NCBI RefSeq assembly: GCF_000526795.1
Contig: NZ_JAGT01000001.1
Coordinates: forward strand, 3,082,501-3,146,500
Reading direction: 5' to 3'
Source: Ruminococcus flavefaciens AE3010
Lineage (GTDB): Bacteria; Bacillota; Clostridia; Oscillospirales; Ruminococcaceae
Length of the DNA stretch: 64,000 bases
In this document: positions 17,190 to 24,783 of the stretch, in pieces
Layout: every line of letters starts with the position of its first letter
How positions within the stretch are numbered: the stretch's first letter is position 1
Notes under the pieces: generated by a model
What the model saw: the letters and a program-made list of their open reading frames with translations, nothing else
Databases searched by the model: none
What the model was told of the DNA's origin: nothing
Translations under genes and position numbers: made by a program

Positions 17190-19580
17190 ATGGATAAATA
17201 CTTAAAAACACTGGAACTGGACAAAATACTGGAGATGCTTGCGGAGCTCACCTCAAATGAGGAGACCCGCCGCATGGCTTTGGCAGTCCGTCCCGACAAC
17301 GACCTGGAGAGGGTACGCTACGAATGTCTTAAAACTTCACAGGCTCTTTCGCTGTCGGTGCAGTTCGGCACTCCGCCCTTCAGCAATTTCAAGGATATAA
17401 GCTCCGTAGCTGCAAGAGCAAAGCAGGGAGCTGTCATATCACTCCGCGACCTTATGGACATCGGGGCTATGCTCCGCCAGATAAAGGCTCTTGCAGACTG
17501 GTACGCCCACTGCGAGAACATGGAGACTGAGCTGAGCTATCTGTTTTCAAGATTGCAGCCAAACGACTGGCTGCTGGAGAAGCTGGAGCGCTCAATAATC
17601 TCCGAAAATGAGATAGCCGACGCTGCAAGTCCCGAGCTGGCTGCAATACGACGCAAGATAAACCGCGCAGGTATGCAGCTCCGCGAGACGCTGGACAAGA
17701 TGATAAAGAACAAGACCACTCAGCAGTATCTGCAGGAAGCAAATGTCACTATCCGTGACGGACGCTTCGTTCTCCCAGTAAAATCGGAGTACCGCGGACA
17801 GGTCAGCGGTCTTATACACGATACCTCAGCCACAGGTCAGACCATATTCATCGAGCCTATGGCGATAGTCGAAGCCAATAACGATATCCGTCTCCTTGAA
17901 GCCAAGGAGCAGGAGGAGATAGAGCGCATTGTCCGTCAGCTCTGCCGCGACTGCGGCGACTACGCTGACATACTTGCGGAGAACTACAAGGTGTGCACCG
18001 AGCTGAACCTGTACTTTGCCAAGTCAAATCTGGCTGCGAAGCTTAACTGCTCCCTGCCCGAGATAACCGACGACGGCACCATGCATCTGAAAAAGGCTCG
18101 TCACCCCCTTATCGACAGGAACAAGGCTGTTCCCGTGGAGATAAGCCTTGGCGAGGACTATCAGGCGCTGATAATCACAGGTCCCAACACAGGCGGTAAG
18201 ACTGTATCCCTTAAAACTGCGGGACTTCTTGCGGCTATGACTATGTGCGGACTTCTTATACCCGTTGCAGACGGCAGCAGAATTTCCGTGTACGACCATA
18301 TCCTTGCAGACATCGGCGACAGCCAGAGCATTGAGCAGAACCTGTCCACATTCTCGTCCCATACAAACAAGGTCATCGAGATACTGAAAACTGCCGACCA
18401 GCAGTCACTTGTTCTCCTTGACGAGCTGGGCTCGGGCACAGACCCTGTTGAGGGTGCGGCACTGGCAATATCTATTATCCGCCGACTTATGGAGAGCGGC
18501 GCAAAGGTAATGGTGACAACTCATTATCAGGAACTGAAAGTGTTCGCCATTGACAGCGAGGGAGTGGAAAACGCCTCCTGCGAGTTCGATATAGAGACTC
18601 TCCGCCCAACGTATAAGCTTATCGTGGGCTCGCCCGGTAAGTCCAATGCTTTCGCTATATCCGAGAGCCTCGGCATGCCGTCGGATATAATCGCGGACGC
18701 ACGATCAAGAGTAAGCGAAGCCAACACCCGTCTTGAAGAGGTCATCGGCAAGCTTGAAGCCACACGCATGGAGCTTGAAAAGCAGAAAGAGGAGATATCC
18801 CGTCTGAGAGCCGAAACTGCTCAGCACGAGGAGACTATCCGCAAGGAGCGTGAGGCTCTTGAAGCTGCAAAGGCTGATGAGCTTGAAAAGGCAAGGCTCC
18901 GCGCTATGACCATAATCGAGCAGACAAAGGCGGAGTCCAACGAGCTCCTTGATGAGCTGGACAAGCTCCGCAAAGAAAAGGACAAGAAGGATTTCAGCGC
19001 AAATGTTTCGGGCATGAAGTCCAGAACGAAGCAGAGCTTCAATAAGATGTACGACACGGCAAATCCTGTGGAGAAGCGCGACCCAAATGAGGGCTACGTG
19101 CTGCCGAGAAAGCTCCGCCGCGGCGATACGGTATACGTTGTGGACCTGCAGCGCAAGGGCATAATCTCAGGCGAGCCCGACGGCAGTGACTTCGTATTCG
19201 TGCAGATGGGCGTTATGAAGACCAAGATGAACATATCCCGTCTGCGCCTTGAAGAGCCCGAAAAGGTCACAGTGGGCAATAAGTCCATACGTCCAAACCG
19301 CAAGATGAACAAGGTGGGCGTAAAGGCTGAGCGCAGAGGCAAAATGGAGCTTGATATACGCGGCTGCACCTGCGACGACGGACTGGTACAGCTTGACGCA
19401 TTCATAGATCAGGCAGTAATGTCCAATATCTCCACCGTGACTATCATACACGGCAAGGGTACGGGACTTCTGAGACAAGCTGTCCAGAACCGTCTGAAGC
19501 ACCACCCGTCCATAAAGTCATACAGGCTTGGACTGTTCGGCGAGGGCGAGGACGGCGTTACAATTGCAGAGGTGAAATAA
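17190..19580 (+). CDS. mutS2: Endonuclease MutS2 / ribosome-collision factor
   Basis: 796 residues, full length. Order: N-terminal core, clamp and lever helices, ATPase with Walker A GPNTGGKT (about residue 331) and Walker B VLLDELGSGTD, a long coiled coil (about 515-620), a KOW-like segment and a C-terminal Smr nuclease domain (LDIRGCTCDDG, IIHGKGTG). MutS2 lacks the mismatch-recognition domain of MutS; work in B. subtilis shows that it binds collided ribosomes. It follows the DUF2974 gene by 10 nt and probably shares its promoter. Confidence 0.96.
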   Translation: MDKYLKTLELDKILEMLAELTSNEETRRMALAVRPDNDLERVRYECLKTSQALSLSVQFGTPPFSNFKDISSVAARAKQGAVISLRDLMDIGAMLRQIKALADWYAHCENMETELSYLFSRLQPNDWLLEKLERSIISENEIADAASPELAAIRRKINRAGMQLRETLDKMIKNKTTQQYLQEANVTIRDGRFVLPVKSEYRGQVSGLIHDTSATGQTIFIEPMAIVEANNDIRLLEAKEQEEIERIVRQLCRDCGDYADILAENYKVCTELNLYFAKSNLAAKLNCSLPEITDDGTMHLKKARHPLIDRNKAVPVEISLGEDYQALIITGPNTGGKTVSLKTAGLLAAMTMCGLLIPVADGSRISVYDHILADIGDSQSIEQNLSTFSSHTNKVIEILKTADQQSLVLLDELGSGTDPVEGAALAISIIRRLMESGAKVMVTTHYQELKVFAIDSEGVENASCEFDIETLRPTYKLIVGSPGKSNAFAISESLGMPSDIIADARSRVSEANTRLEEVIGKLEATRMELEKQKEEISRLRAETAQHEETIRKEREALEAAKADELEKARLRAMTIIEQTKAESNELLDELDKLRKEKDKKDFSANVSGMKSRTKQSFNKMYDTANPVEKRDPNEGYVLPRKLRRGDTVYVVDLQRKGIISGEPDGSDFVFVQMGVMKTKMNISRLRLEEPEKVTVGNKSIRPNRKMNKVGVKAERRGKMELDIRGCTCDDGLVQLDAFIDQAVMSNISTVTIIHGKGTGLLRQAVQNRLKHHPSIKSYRLGLFGEGEDGVTIAEVK

Positions 19581-19581
19581 G

Positions 19582-19610
19582 AAAAGGTCAGGCATTGCCT
19601 GACCTTTTTC
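19582..19610 (+). terminator. Terminator of mutS2
   Basis: Perfect stem AAAGGTCAGGC/GCCTGACCTTT with a 3-nt ATT loop and T run, directly after the stop codon. Confidence 0.9.
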
Positions 19611-20151
19611 AGAGAGTAGAAAGTAGAGAGTAGAAAGTAGTAGCGGCTGCATTAAATATACTTGTTGAGTATATGAACGGGATTCCAAAGGGACTGTGTT
19701 CCTTTGGCGGAGTCCAGAGGCAGGCTTAACCAGCCCGTCCCCTCTGTCAGCTTCGCTGACATCTCCCCATTTTATGGGGAGTCACCTCTGGTCGCTGTTC
19801 CCAGTTTTCAGAGAACAGCGAAATATTCCGAAGGCGTTCCGCAAGGGTGAATCCCGAAAACAATCCAGTGAATTGTTTTCGGGAGAGGGTGACTCCTCAC
19901 GTGGTGGGGAGATGTCGCAGTGCGACAGAGGGGACGGACCCGATTAGGGGACCCTGCAAGAGAGGGCGCCCCTTAATAATACAAACAAGTGCGGACTGCC
20001 AAAGGCAGCCCCTACACATTTATGGGAGTATTTATGGGTAGATATAAAAACGGACGACCAATGGTCGTCCCTACAAATGTGAAATATGAAGTGGGCGGCG
20101 AAACGCCGCCCCTACACTACTATCTACTTTCTGCTAACTACTCACTATTAA
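19611..20151. repeat. Repeat block between mutS2 and the CDF gene
   Basis: No gene in this 540-nt gap. 19612-19645: tandem GTAGAGA/GTAGAAA units. 19680-19978: longest composite repeat (CR3), holding two inverted cores (19731-19790 and 19889-19945). 19990-20118: three short GC hairpins ending CCCTACA (GGCTGCC/GGCAGCC-type, GACGACC/GGTCGTC, GGGCGGCG/CGCCGCCC). 20120-20150: tandem CTACT units in the opposite sense to those at 19612. Confidence 0.8.
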
Positions 20152-21258
20152 TCAGTCACTGATATCGGTATCAAGGGTAATGCTTACGTTGTAATCGGGG
20201 TAAGCCGCCTGAGTTTCGGTGAGGATATGCTCATAGAGCTCCTTGCTGTCGGGAGCGGCGAAGTCTATGATAATATCAAAGTGAATGGTCATGCGCTTAT
20301 CGTCAAGGTAGAAGCCGTGTATCTGCAATACATACTCATGGGACATAACGTTCCTGCGGATATCGCTGTATACCTGTGAAGCGTGGTCGTTCTGAGTATT
20401 TACGGCGTAAACGCTTATGCCTGCAAGAATTGCCTGATGCTCTACGAACACCTTTTCCGTAATGCGGTGCTCAAGCTTGTCGAGCTCTGCAACTGACATG
20501 GTATCGTGGACTTCTATATGCACCGAGCCTATAAGCAGGTCGGGACCGTAGCTGTGGAGAATCAGGTCGTATGCGCCCTCTACCTCGGGGAAGGAAGTGA
20601 CGGTAGCCTTTATCTCCTTGGAAAGCTCACTGCTGATGCGCTTGCCGATGATATTTGAAAGGCTTTCGCCAAGTATCTCCAGACCTGATTTGATGATAAC
20701 AAGGGATATTACCGCACCAAGCCATGCTTCGGTACGGATATTGAATACGAGGTATATTATCGCCGCAAGGAGAGTAGCTGCCGAGATGACCGAGTCCAGC
20801 AGGGCGTCCTTGCCCGAAGCTATAAGGGAGTCGGACTTTACGCTCTCGCCCTTTTTGCGGACGTATAGTCCCAGAAGTATCTTTACGATGACTGCCGAAG
20901 CCACGATGATTATGGCAGCTGCGGAATAGTCGGGGACAGGCGGGTGGATTATCTTCTTTATGGACTCCACAAGGGAGGTAACGCCTGCGTAGAGGACTAT
21001 TACCGCTATGAGGGTGGTACTGAGGTTCTCAACTCTGCCGTAGCCGTAGGGGTGCTTCTTGTCGGGACGCTTTCGCGCCAGCTTAGTGCCGATAATGGTT
21101 ATTACCGATGACATGACGTCGCTGAGATTGTTGACGGCATCCAGTATGATAGCGATAGACGAGCTGAGTATGCCGACAGCTGCTTTGAATGATGCTAAGA
21201 ATATATTTGCCAGAATACCTATGAGACTGGTTCTGACAATGACCTTATCTCTGTTCAT
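20152..21258 (-). CDS. Cation diffusion facilitator (CDF) metal exporter
   Basis: 368 residues. CDF proteins are dimeric metal/proton antiporters exporting zinc, iron, manganese or similar ions across the cytoplasmic membrane. Six TM segments fall in residues 10-205; metal-site motifs include DAVNNLSDV (TM2) and, in TM5, DALLDSVISAA. The signature HPYGYGRVE follows TM2. The cytoplasmic C-terminal domain contains the usual ferredoxin-like metal-binding part (HSYGPDLLIGSVHIEV) plus an extra segment to residue 368, longer than the ~300-residue minimal family. Metal specificity cannot be read. AAGGAGG precedes the ATG. Confidence 0.93.
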   Translation of the reverse strand: MNRDKVIVRTSLIGILANIFLASFKAAVGILSSSIAIILDAVNNLSDVMSSVITIIGTKLARKRPDKKHPYGYGRVENLSTTLIAVIVLYAGVTSLVESIKKIIHPPVPDYSAAAIIIVASAVIVKILLGLYVRKKGESVKSDSLIASGKDALLDSVISAATLLAAIIYLVFNIRTEAWLGAVISLVIIKSGLEILGESLSNIIGKRISSELSKEIKATVTSFPEVEGAYDLILHSYGPDLLIGSVHIEVHDTMSVAELDKLEHRITEKVFVEHQAILAGISVYAVNTQNDHASQVYSDIRRNVMSHEYVLQIHGFYLDDKRMTIHFDIIIDFAAPDSKELYEHILTETQAAYPDYNVSITLDTDISD

Positions 21259-21315
21259 TGAGGATAGCCTCCTTGAAAAAAGTATATAATCTTAAGAAAA
21301 ATTGATTATAATAAA

Positions 21316-21447
21316 GGGATTCCAAAGGGACTGTGTTCCTTTGGTCAGGTCAAGGGTTACTCCCCACGGTGTGGGGAGATGTCGCGCAGCGACAGAGGGG
21401 ACGGGCACGATTAGTGCCGCCTTGCAAGTGAAGGCGCTCCCTTAAAT
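21316..21447 (+). repeat. Composite repeat, copy CR4
   Basis: GATTCCAAAGGG start, CCTTTGG arm, TACTCCCC..GGGGAGATGTCGC..GCGACAGAGGGGACGG core, then GCCTTGCAAGTGAAGGCG end hairpin. Same order as CR3 but with a single core. Confidence 0.8.
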
Positions 21448-21466
21448 AACATAACAACAGAATGAT

Positions 21467-21826
21467 TCAGTAATCTCCGCCCTTGACGTTTATTTCGTCC
21501 TCTGTCACCGAAACATCGCCTGTGAGACCGCACCAGCCGCAGGTGATACGCTCCTCGTTGTTCCAGCAGCTCAGCTTGCCGCAGCGGCTGCACTGGACGA
21601 ACTGCACCGATTTGCAGTAGGGACAGCCGTTGTACTCATTGGCAGGGTAGAGATTGCCCTTTATTTTATTTTTATCGAAGCCCTCGTGAGAGGCTTTTTT
21701 TACGTCTACGGGAAAAGCCCATGTTCTGAACCAGTCTCCCTGCCATTCCTCGACTCTGACTCCGTATATCTTCTGTACTTCGGGGCATTTCATGAGAATT
21801 ACTTCCGCTTTTGTTTCAGTTTTCAT
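21467..21826 (-). CDS. Small zinc-ribbon protein (TerY-C-like)
   Basis: About 119 residues. The C-terminal half has six cysteines in three pairs: CPYC, CSRC and CGWC, with a GKLSCWNNEE segment between the last two. The spacing recalls the C-terminal metal-binding domain of TerY-type proteins (NGCPxC...CxCGKLxC...CPWCG); that assignment is from pattern memory. The function is unknown. The ATG at 21826 overlaps the last 11 nt of the upstream regulator gene, so the pair is probably translationally coupled. Confidence 0.7.
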   Translation of the reverse strand: MKTETKAEVILMKCPEVQKIYGVRVEEWQGDWFRTWAFPVDVKKASHEGFDKNKIKGNLYPANEYNGCPYCKSVQFVQCSRCGKLSCWNNEERITCGWCGLTGDVSVTEDEINVKGGDY

Positions 21827-24053
21827 GTTCAACAGCCTTTCTTTTCTGTTCGTCGCGGTAGTCCGACGGCGAGCAGCCCTCGCACATTCTGAACTGACGG
21901 ACGAAGTAGTTATACGATGAGTAGCCGCACTCGCGGGATATTTCCGTAACGGTCATATCCGTCTGAGCCAGCAGAGTTTTTGCGTTGTCTATGCGGAACT
22001 GTATCATTTCCTCGATAATGCTCCTGCCGAAGTAGGACTTGTATATCTTTTGCAGGTAGCTCTTGCTGAGGTAGAGGCTTTCCGCTATTTCGCTTATCTT
22101 CCACGGCAGCTCGGGATTTTTCATTATCCTGTTGCGGAGCAGGCAGAGCTTCTCGAACTGTGGATTTGAGGTGGGCTCGGAAATGGTGTAGGTGTATACG
22201 CGGTTCACCGTTGCCTTGTACATGGCTTCCGACAGGTCTGAGGAGCTGCTGAGCTCAAGGCTGAAAACGCCTACGGTAAAGTCGATATTGCAGTTTTCCT
22301 CGCTGCTGAACTGCGTCTCTTTTATCTTGCCGCAGAGCTGCTCGTATATGGCAGGAGCTCTGCCGCTTTCGGGACTTATGACGCATAGGGTCTGTGAAGC
22401 CCATGCGCCGCATATCTCCCGTCCGTGTATGCAGGAGCGGAGCTTCTTTGCAAAGGCAGCCATAATGCTGTTGGACTTTTCCTCGCCGCTTTGGTAGTAG
22501 GCTTTTTTCAGTCCGCCCAGCTCAAAGGTCATGCACTCGATGAAGCGGTTGCCCGAAGCAGCCGACAGCTTTGTGCCGAACTCCTGCTCGATGCCGCTTC
22601 TGTTGAGAAGTCCCGTTATATGGTCGTATAGTAGAGCCTTGCTGGTGTTGAGGATAGTGCGGTTCATTATAGCCTTTATGCGCACCTGTTCAAGGGCTAC
22701 GTTCACGTAGTTTATCCATTTCATGTACAGGGAGCTGAATGAGCGGGGCTCCTTACCGAATGAAACGGCGCAGTAGCCGAAGAAGTTGTTATTGTAGTGT
22801 AGAGGAGAGATGAAAAATGCGGAGGGATAGCTGCGCTCCTCGCTGTAATCGGGGAGTATATCCGACGAGCTGAAAAAGGTGTCCTGCTCAGATTCACGCC
22901 ATATAGCCGATTTCGCAAGGACGACTTTCATACGGTCGCCTGTGCGGAAGGTGAGCTCCTCGGCGTTTTTGTCCACGGTGGCGTCAACGTAGCTCTTGGT
23001 GAGACATATCCTCACCCTTCTCATTTTATGCAGGAAGTAGGTGTAATTATCCAGCCTGTCGACAAAGGTATGGATATTATCCGCATTGGTTATATCGAAG
23101 AGCATATCGCCGTAGAGGAGCTGTGACTCGAAGCGGCTGTTTATGCTTATATTACGCAGTATGCTGTGGCGAAGTCCCGGATTTTCCGCGCAGCCGCAGC
23201 TCTCGCCGAGACGGAGCTCGCCGTTCTCATTGGGCACCTTGCTTGTTATCTTTCCCGTGATTATGCGGTAGAGCCGCCTGAGGGCTTCCGCACCCAGCTG
23301 GAAATTGGGACGGCTGTAGCTTGTGATAGACGGTGAGGACTGGTAGCCCTCAATGGAGGCGTCGTAGCCTGTTATGGCGATGTCCTCGGGGACTCTGATA
23401 CCTGCGTCCATGAACAGCTTGGTGAGAGTTATTGCCATTACGTCGTTGCCGCATACGATAGCCTCGGGAGCTTCAAGCTCACCGCTGAATATGCGCTTTG
23501 CGTAGCGCTTTGGAGCCTCCGTCCAGAAATCGCCGTACTCGCACCAGTCCTTATCTATGGTGATGCCGTGCTTTTTCATGGAGCTCCTGTAGCCTGCAAG
23601 ACGCTCCTCGCCGCTGAATGTGTTCTTGGGCCCCGTAAGGCAGTATATTTTTTTGAAGCCGTGAACGTTGATGAGGTGGTCTGTTATAGTCTCAAAGGCT
23701 TCGCGGTCGTCCACGGAAGTGGTCTCGAAGCTCTTATGGTCGTTGTAGTCAAGGAGCATGACGGGCTTTTCCGAGCGCTTGCAGAGGTTGTCTATATGGT
23801 GGCAGATATCCTCGTCATGGAAGGTGTTCCTGTCGTAGATGATACCGTCGATGCTGTCGGAGAGGATAAGGTCGAGGATAGACTTTTCCGCGTCCTTGTG
23901 TACGGAGCGGACGGAGAAGTCATGGAGTGGGGATATTACGGCGATGTCGCAGTTGCTCTTGAAAGCCTGCGTTATTATGCCGCGCAGTATCTCGCTCTGG
24001 AAGTCTATATGGCAGTCGGCGATAACGACGCCGATAAGTATCCTGCGGCTCAT
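21816..24053 (-). CDS. LacI-type sensor / degenerate GGDEF / AraC hybrid regulator
   Basis: 745 residues. Residues 1-290 form a LacI/periplasmic-binding-protein sugar-sensor fold (GVVIADCHIDFQSEILRGI, CGNDVMAITLTKLFMDAGIRVPEDIAITGYD) without the usual N-terminal HTH. The middle (about 300-480) is probably GAF-like; about 490-630 looks like a GGDEF domain (LYDHITGLLNRSGIEQEF) whose active-site motif is missing, so no cyclic di-GMP synthesis is expected. Residues 640-735 are a standard AraC double HTH. Probably a cytoplasmic sugar-responsive regulator; the target is unknown. The promoter at 24234-24262 gives a 170-nt leader that contains repeat elements. Confidence 0.9.
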   Translation of the reverse strand: MSRRILIGVVIADCHIDFQSEILRGIITQAFKSNCDIAVISPLHDFSVRSVHKDAEKSILDLILSDSIDGIIYDRNTFHDEDICHHIDNLCKRSEKPVMLLDYNDHKSFETTSVDDREAFETITDHLINVHGFKKIYCLTGPKNTFSGEERLAGYRSSMKKHGITIDKDWCEYGDFWTEAPKRYAKRIFSGELEAPEAIVCGNDVMAITLTKLFMDAGIRVPEDIAITGYDASIEGYQSSPSITSYSRPNFQLGAEALRRLYRIITGKITSKVPNENGELRLGESCGCAENPGLRHSILRNISINSRFESQLLYGDMLFDITNADNIHTFVDRLDNYTYFLHKMRRVRICLTKSYVDATVDKNAEELTFRTGDRMKVVLAKSAIWRESEQDTFFSSSDILPDYSEERSYPSAFFISPLHYNNNFFGYCAVSFGKEPRSFSSLYMKWINYVNVALEQVRIKAIMNRTILNTSKALLYDHITGLLNRSGIEQEFGTKLSAASGNRFIECMTFELGGLKKAYYQSGEEKSNSIMAAFAKKLRSCIHGREICGAWASQTLCVISPESGRAPAIYEQLCGKIKETQFSSEENCNIDFTVGVFSLELSSSSDLSEAMYKATVNRVYTYTISEPTSNPQFEKLCLLRNRIMKNPELPWKISEIAESLYLSKSYLQKIYKSYFGRSIIEEMIQFRIDNAKTLLAQTDMTVTEISRECGYSSYNYFVRQFRMCEGCSPSDYRDEQKRKAVEHEN

Positions 24054-24074
24054 AATGTCTCTCCTTTCGTTTGA

Positions 24075-24222
24075 AGCCTTTAGCCATTAGCCCTTAGCCT
24101 TTAGCTTTTGTAGGGGCGCCCTTTGGGCGTCCGCATATTTATAATTGGATTATCAAGGGCTGCCAAAGGCAGTCCTACAGGCTAACGGCTCAAAGCATAA
24201 TTTTGTGAAGCAAAATTATGTT
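24075..24222. repeat. Repeat block in the leader of the hybrid regulator
   Basis: 24075-24105: tandem GCCTTTAGC/GCCATTAGC units. 24110-24140: GC hairpin GGGCGCCCTTTGGGCGTCC. 24155-24182: GGCTGCC..GGCAGTCC hairpin. 24196-24220: AT snap-back hairpin CATAATTTTG/CAAAATTATG with TGAAG loop. Confidence 0.75.
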
Positions 24223-24233
24223 TTATATGTACT

Positions 24234-24262
24234 ATTGTATCATAAATCAGCGCTAATTGCAA
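24234..24262 (-). promoter_or_regulatory. Promoter of the hybrid regulator gene
   Basis: Minus-strand TTGCAA (24257-24262), 17-bp spacer, TACAAT (24234-24239); about 180 nt upstream of the ATG. Confidence 0.6.
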
Positions 24263-24325
24263 GATGATTTTATATAATTATAGTTGTTCTTTCAAATAAT
24301 CTTCTTAAAAGGATAGTATTTTTCA

Positions 24326-24353
24326 TTGTATTTGTAAATAAATAATGTATAAT
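24326..24353 (+). promoter_or_regulatory. Promoter of the candidate RNA gene
   Basis: TTGTAT (24326-24331), 16-bp spacer, TATAAT (24348-24353). Predicted start about 24360. Confidence 0.55.
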
Positions 24354-24359
24354 ATATGA

Positions 24360-24541
24360 GAAGGTATAAACAGGACGCTGATTATGCCTTTCAGGGGTTA
24401 TTATATCCGCTTCGGAGAATAGGCGCTCCGCTGCGATGATTCTCGGCTTTTGAAGCCGAATACAGGACAAACTTAATACCCTCAATCCTTTATATCTTTT
24501 AATCCTCAGAAAAGGTCTCCTCTCGGGAGACTTTTTCTATT
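24360..24541 (+). ncRNA. Candidate stand-alone structured RNA (about 180 nt)
   Basis: No reading frame fits, yet the stretch has its own promoter and terminator. A 10-bp closing stem pairs AAGGTATAAA (24361-24370) with TTTATATCTT (24489-24498), with one G-U pair. Inside it, AGGG and TATTA (about 24393-24403) pair with TAATA and CCCT (about 24474-24482). Two local hairpins follow: TCCG-CTT-CGGA (24406-24416) and CGGCTT-TTG-AAGCCG (24444-24458). It ends in a terminator, GTCTCC/GGAGAC followed by TTTTTCTATTT (24515-24541). Size and closed ends are compatible with 6S RNA, but the branched interior does not match the usual 6S rod. No riboswitch class was recognised. Confidence 0.55.
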
Positions 24542-24632
24542 TCAGGCGGAAATGTCCGAAAAACAGCTGTTTTTGATGTAATTTGCATAAAACTCCGAAA
24601 AATAGCCATGTCAATTATATTTACCGTAACCA

Positions 24633-24661
24633 TTGACATTTCAGCCTAAAAATGGTATCAT
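24633..24661 (+). promoter_or_regulatory. Sigma-A promoter of the ABC-F gene
   Basis: TTGACA (24633-24638), 17-bp spacer, TATCAT (24656-24661). Leader of about 116 nt. Confidence 0.72.
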
Positions 24662-24725
24662 GTTAGTATATGTATGCTGGGTTATCTGTTGAATATCAAC
24701 GGTACAGCTGCATTTGTATTTGCAG

Positions 24726-24759
24726 TATGCACAAGAATGAAAAGCTTTGCTTGTGCATA
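24726..24759 (+). promoter_or_regulatory. Leader hairpin before the ABC-F gene
   Basis: Perfect 10-bp stem TATGCACAAG/CTTGTGCATA with a 14-nt loop that itself holds AAAGCTTT. An open frame in phase with the gene runs through the leader from ATG 24670; ATG 24730 inside the stem is also in phase. Leaders of this kind can control ABC-F genes by attenuation; here this is only inference. Confidence 0.45.
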
Positions 24760-24783
24760 TCATCTATAAAAAGGAAATTCACA

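Noticed and set aside
19612..20150. CRISPR array
   Set aside because: The repeats here and at 40624 and 56568 are tandem 6-8 bp units and hairpins without 28-36 bp repeats, unique spacers or cas genes.
24360..24541. Riboswitch for the ABC-F gene
   Set aside because: The segment ends in its own terminator more than 90 nt before a separate strong promoter, so it is more likely an independent RNA; no T-box, SAM, cobalamin or M-box signatures were seen.
24670..24783. ABC-F start at ATG 24670
   Set aside because: It lies about 2 nt after the predicted transcription start and has no ribosome site; the added residues are Cys/Ile-rich and unlike the family. ATG 24784 has AAAGGA and begins with the conserved ASLTNVNKFY.
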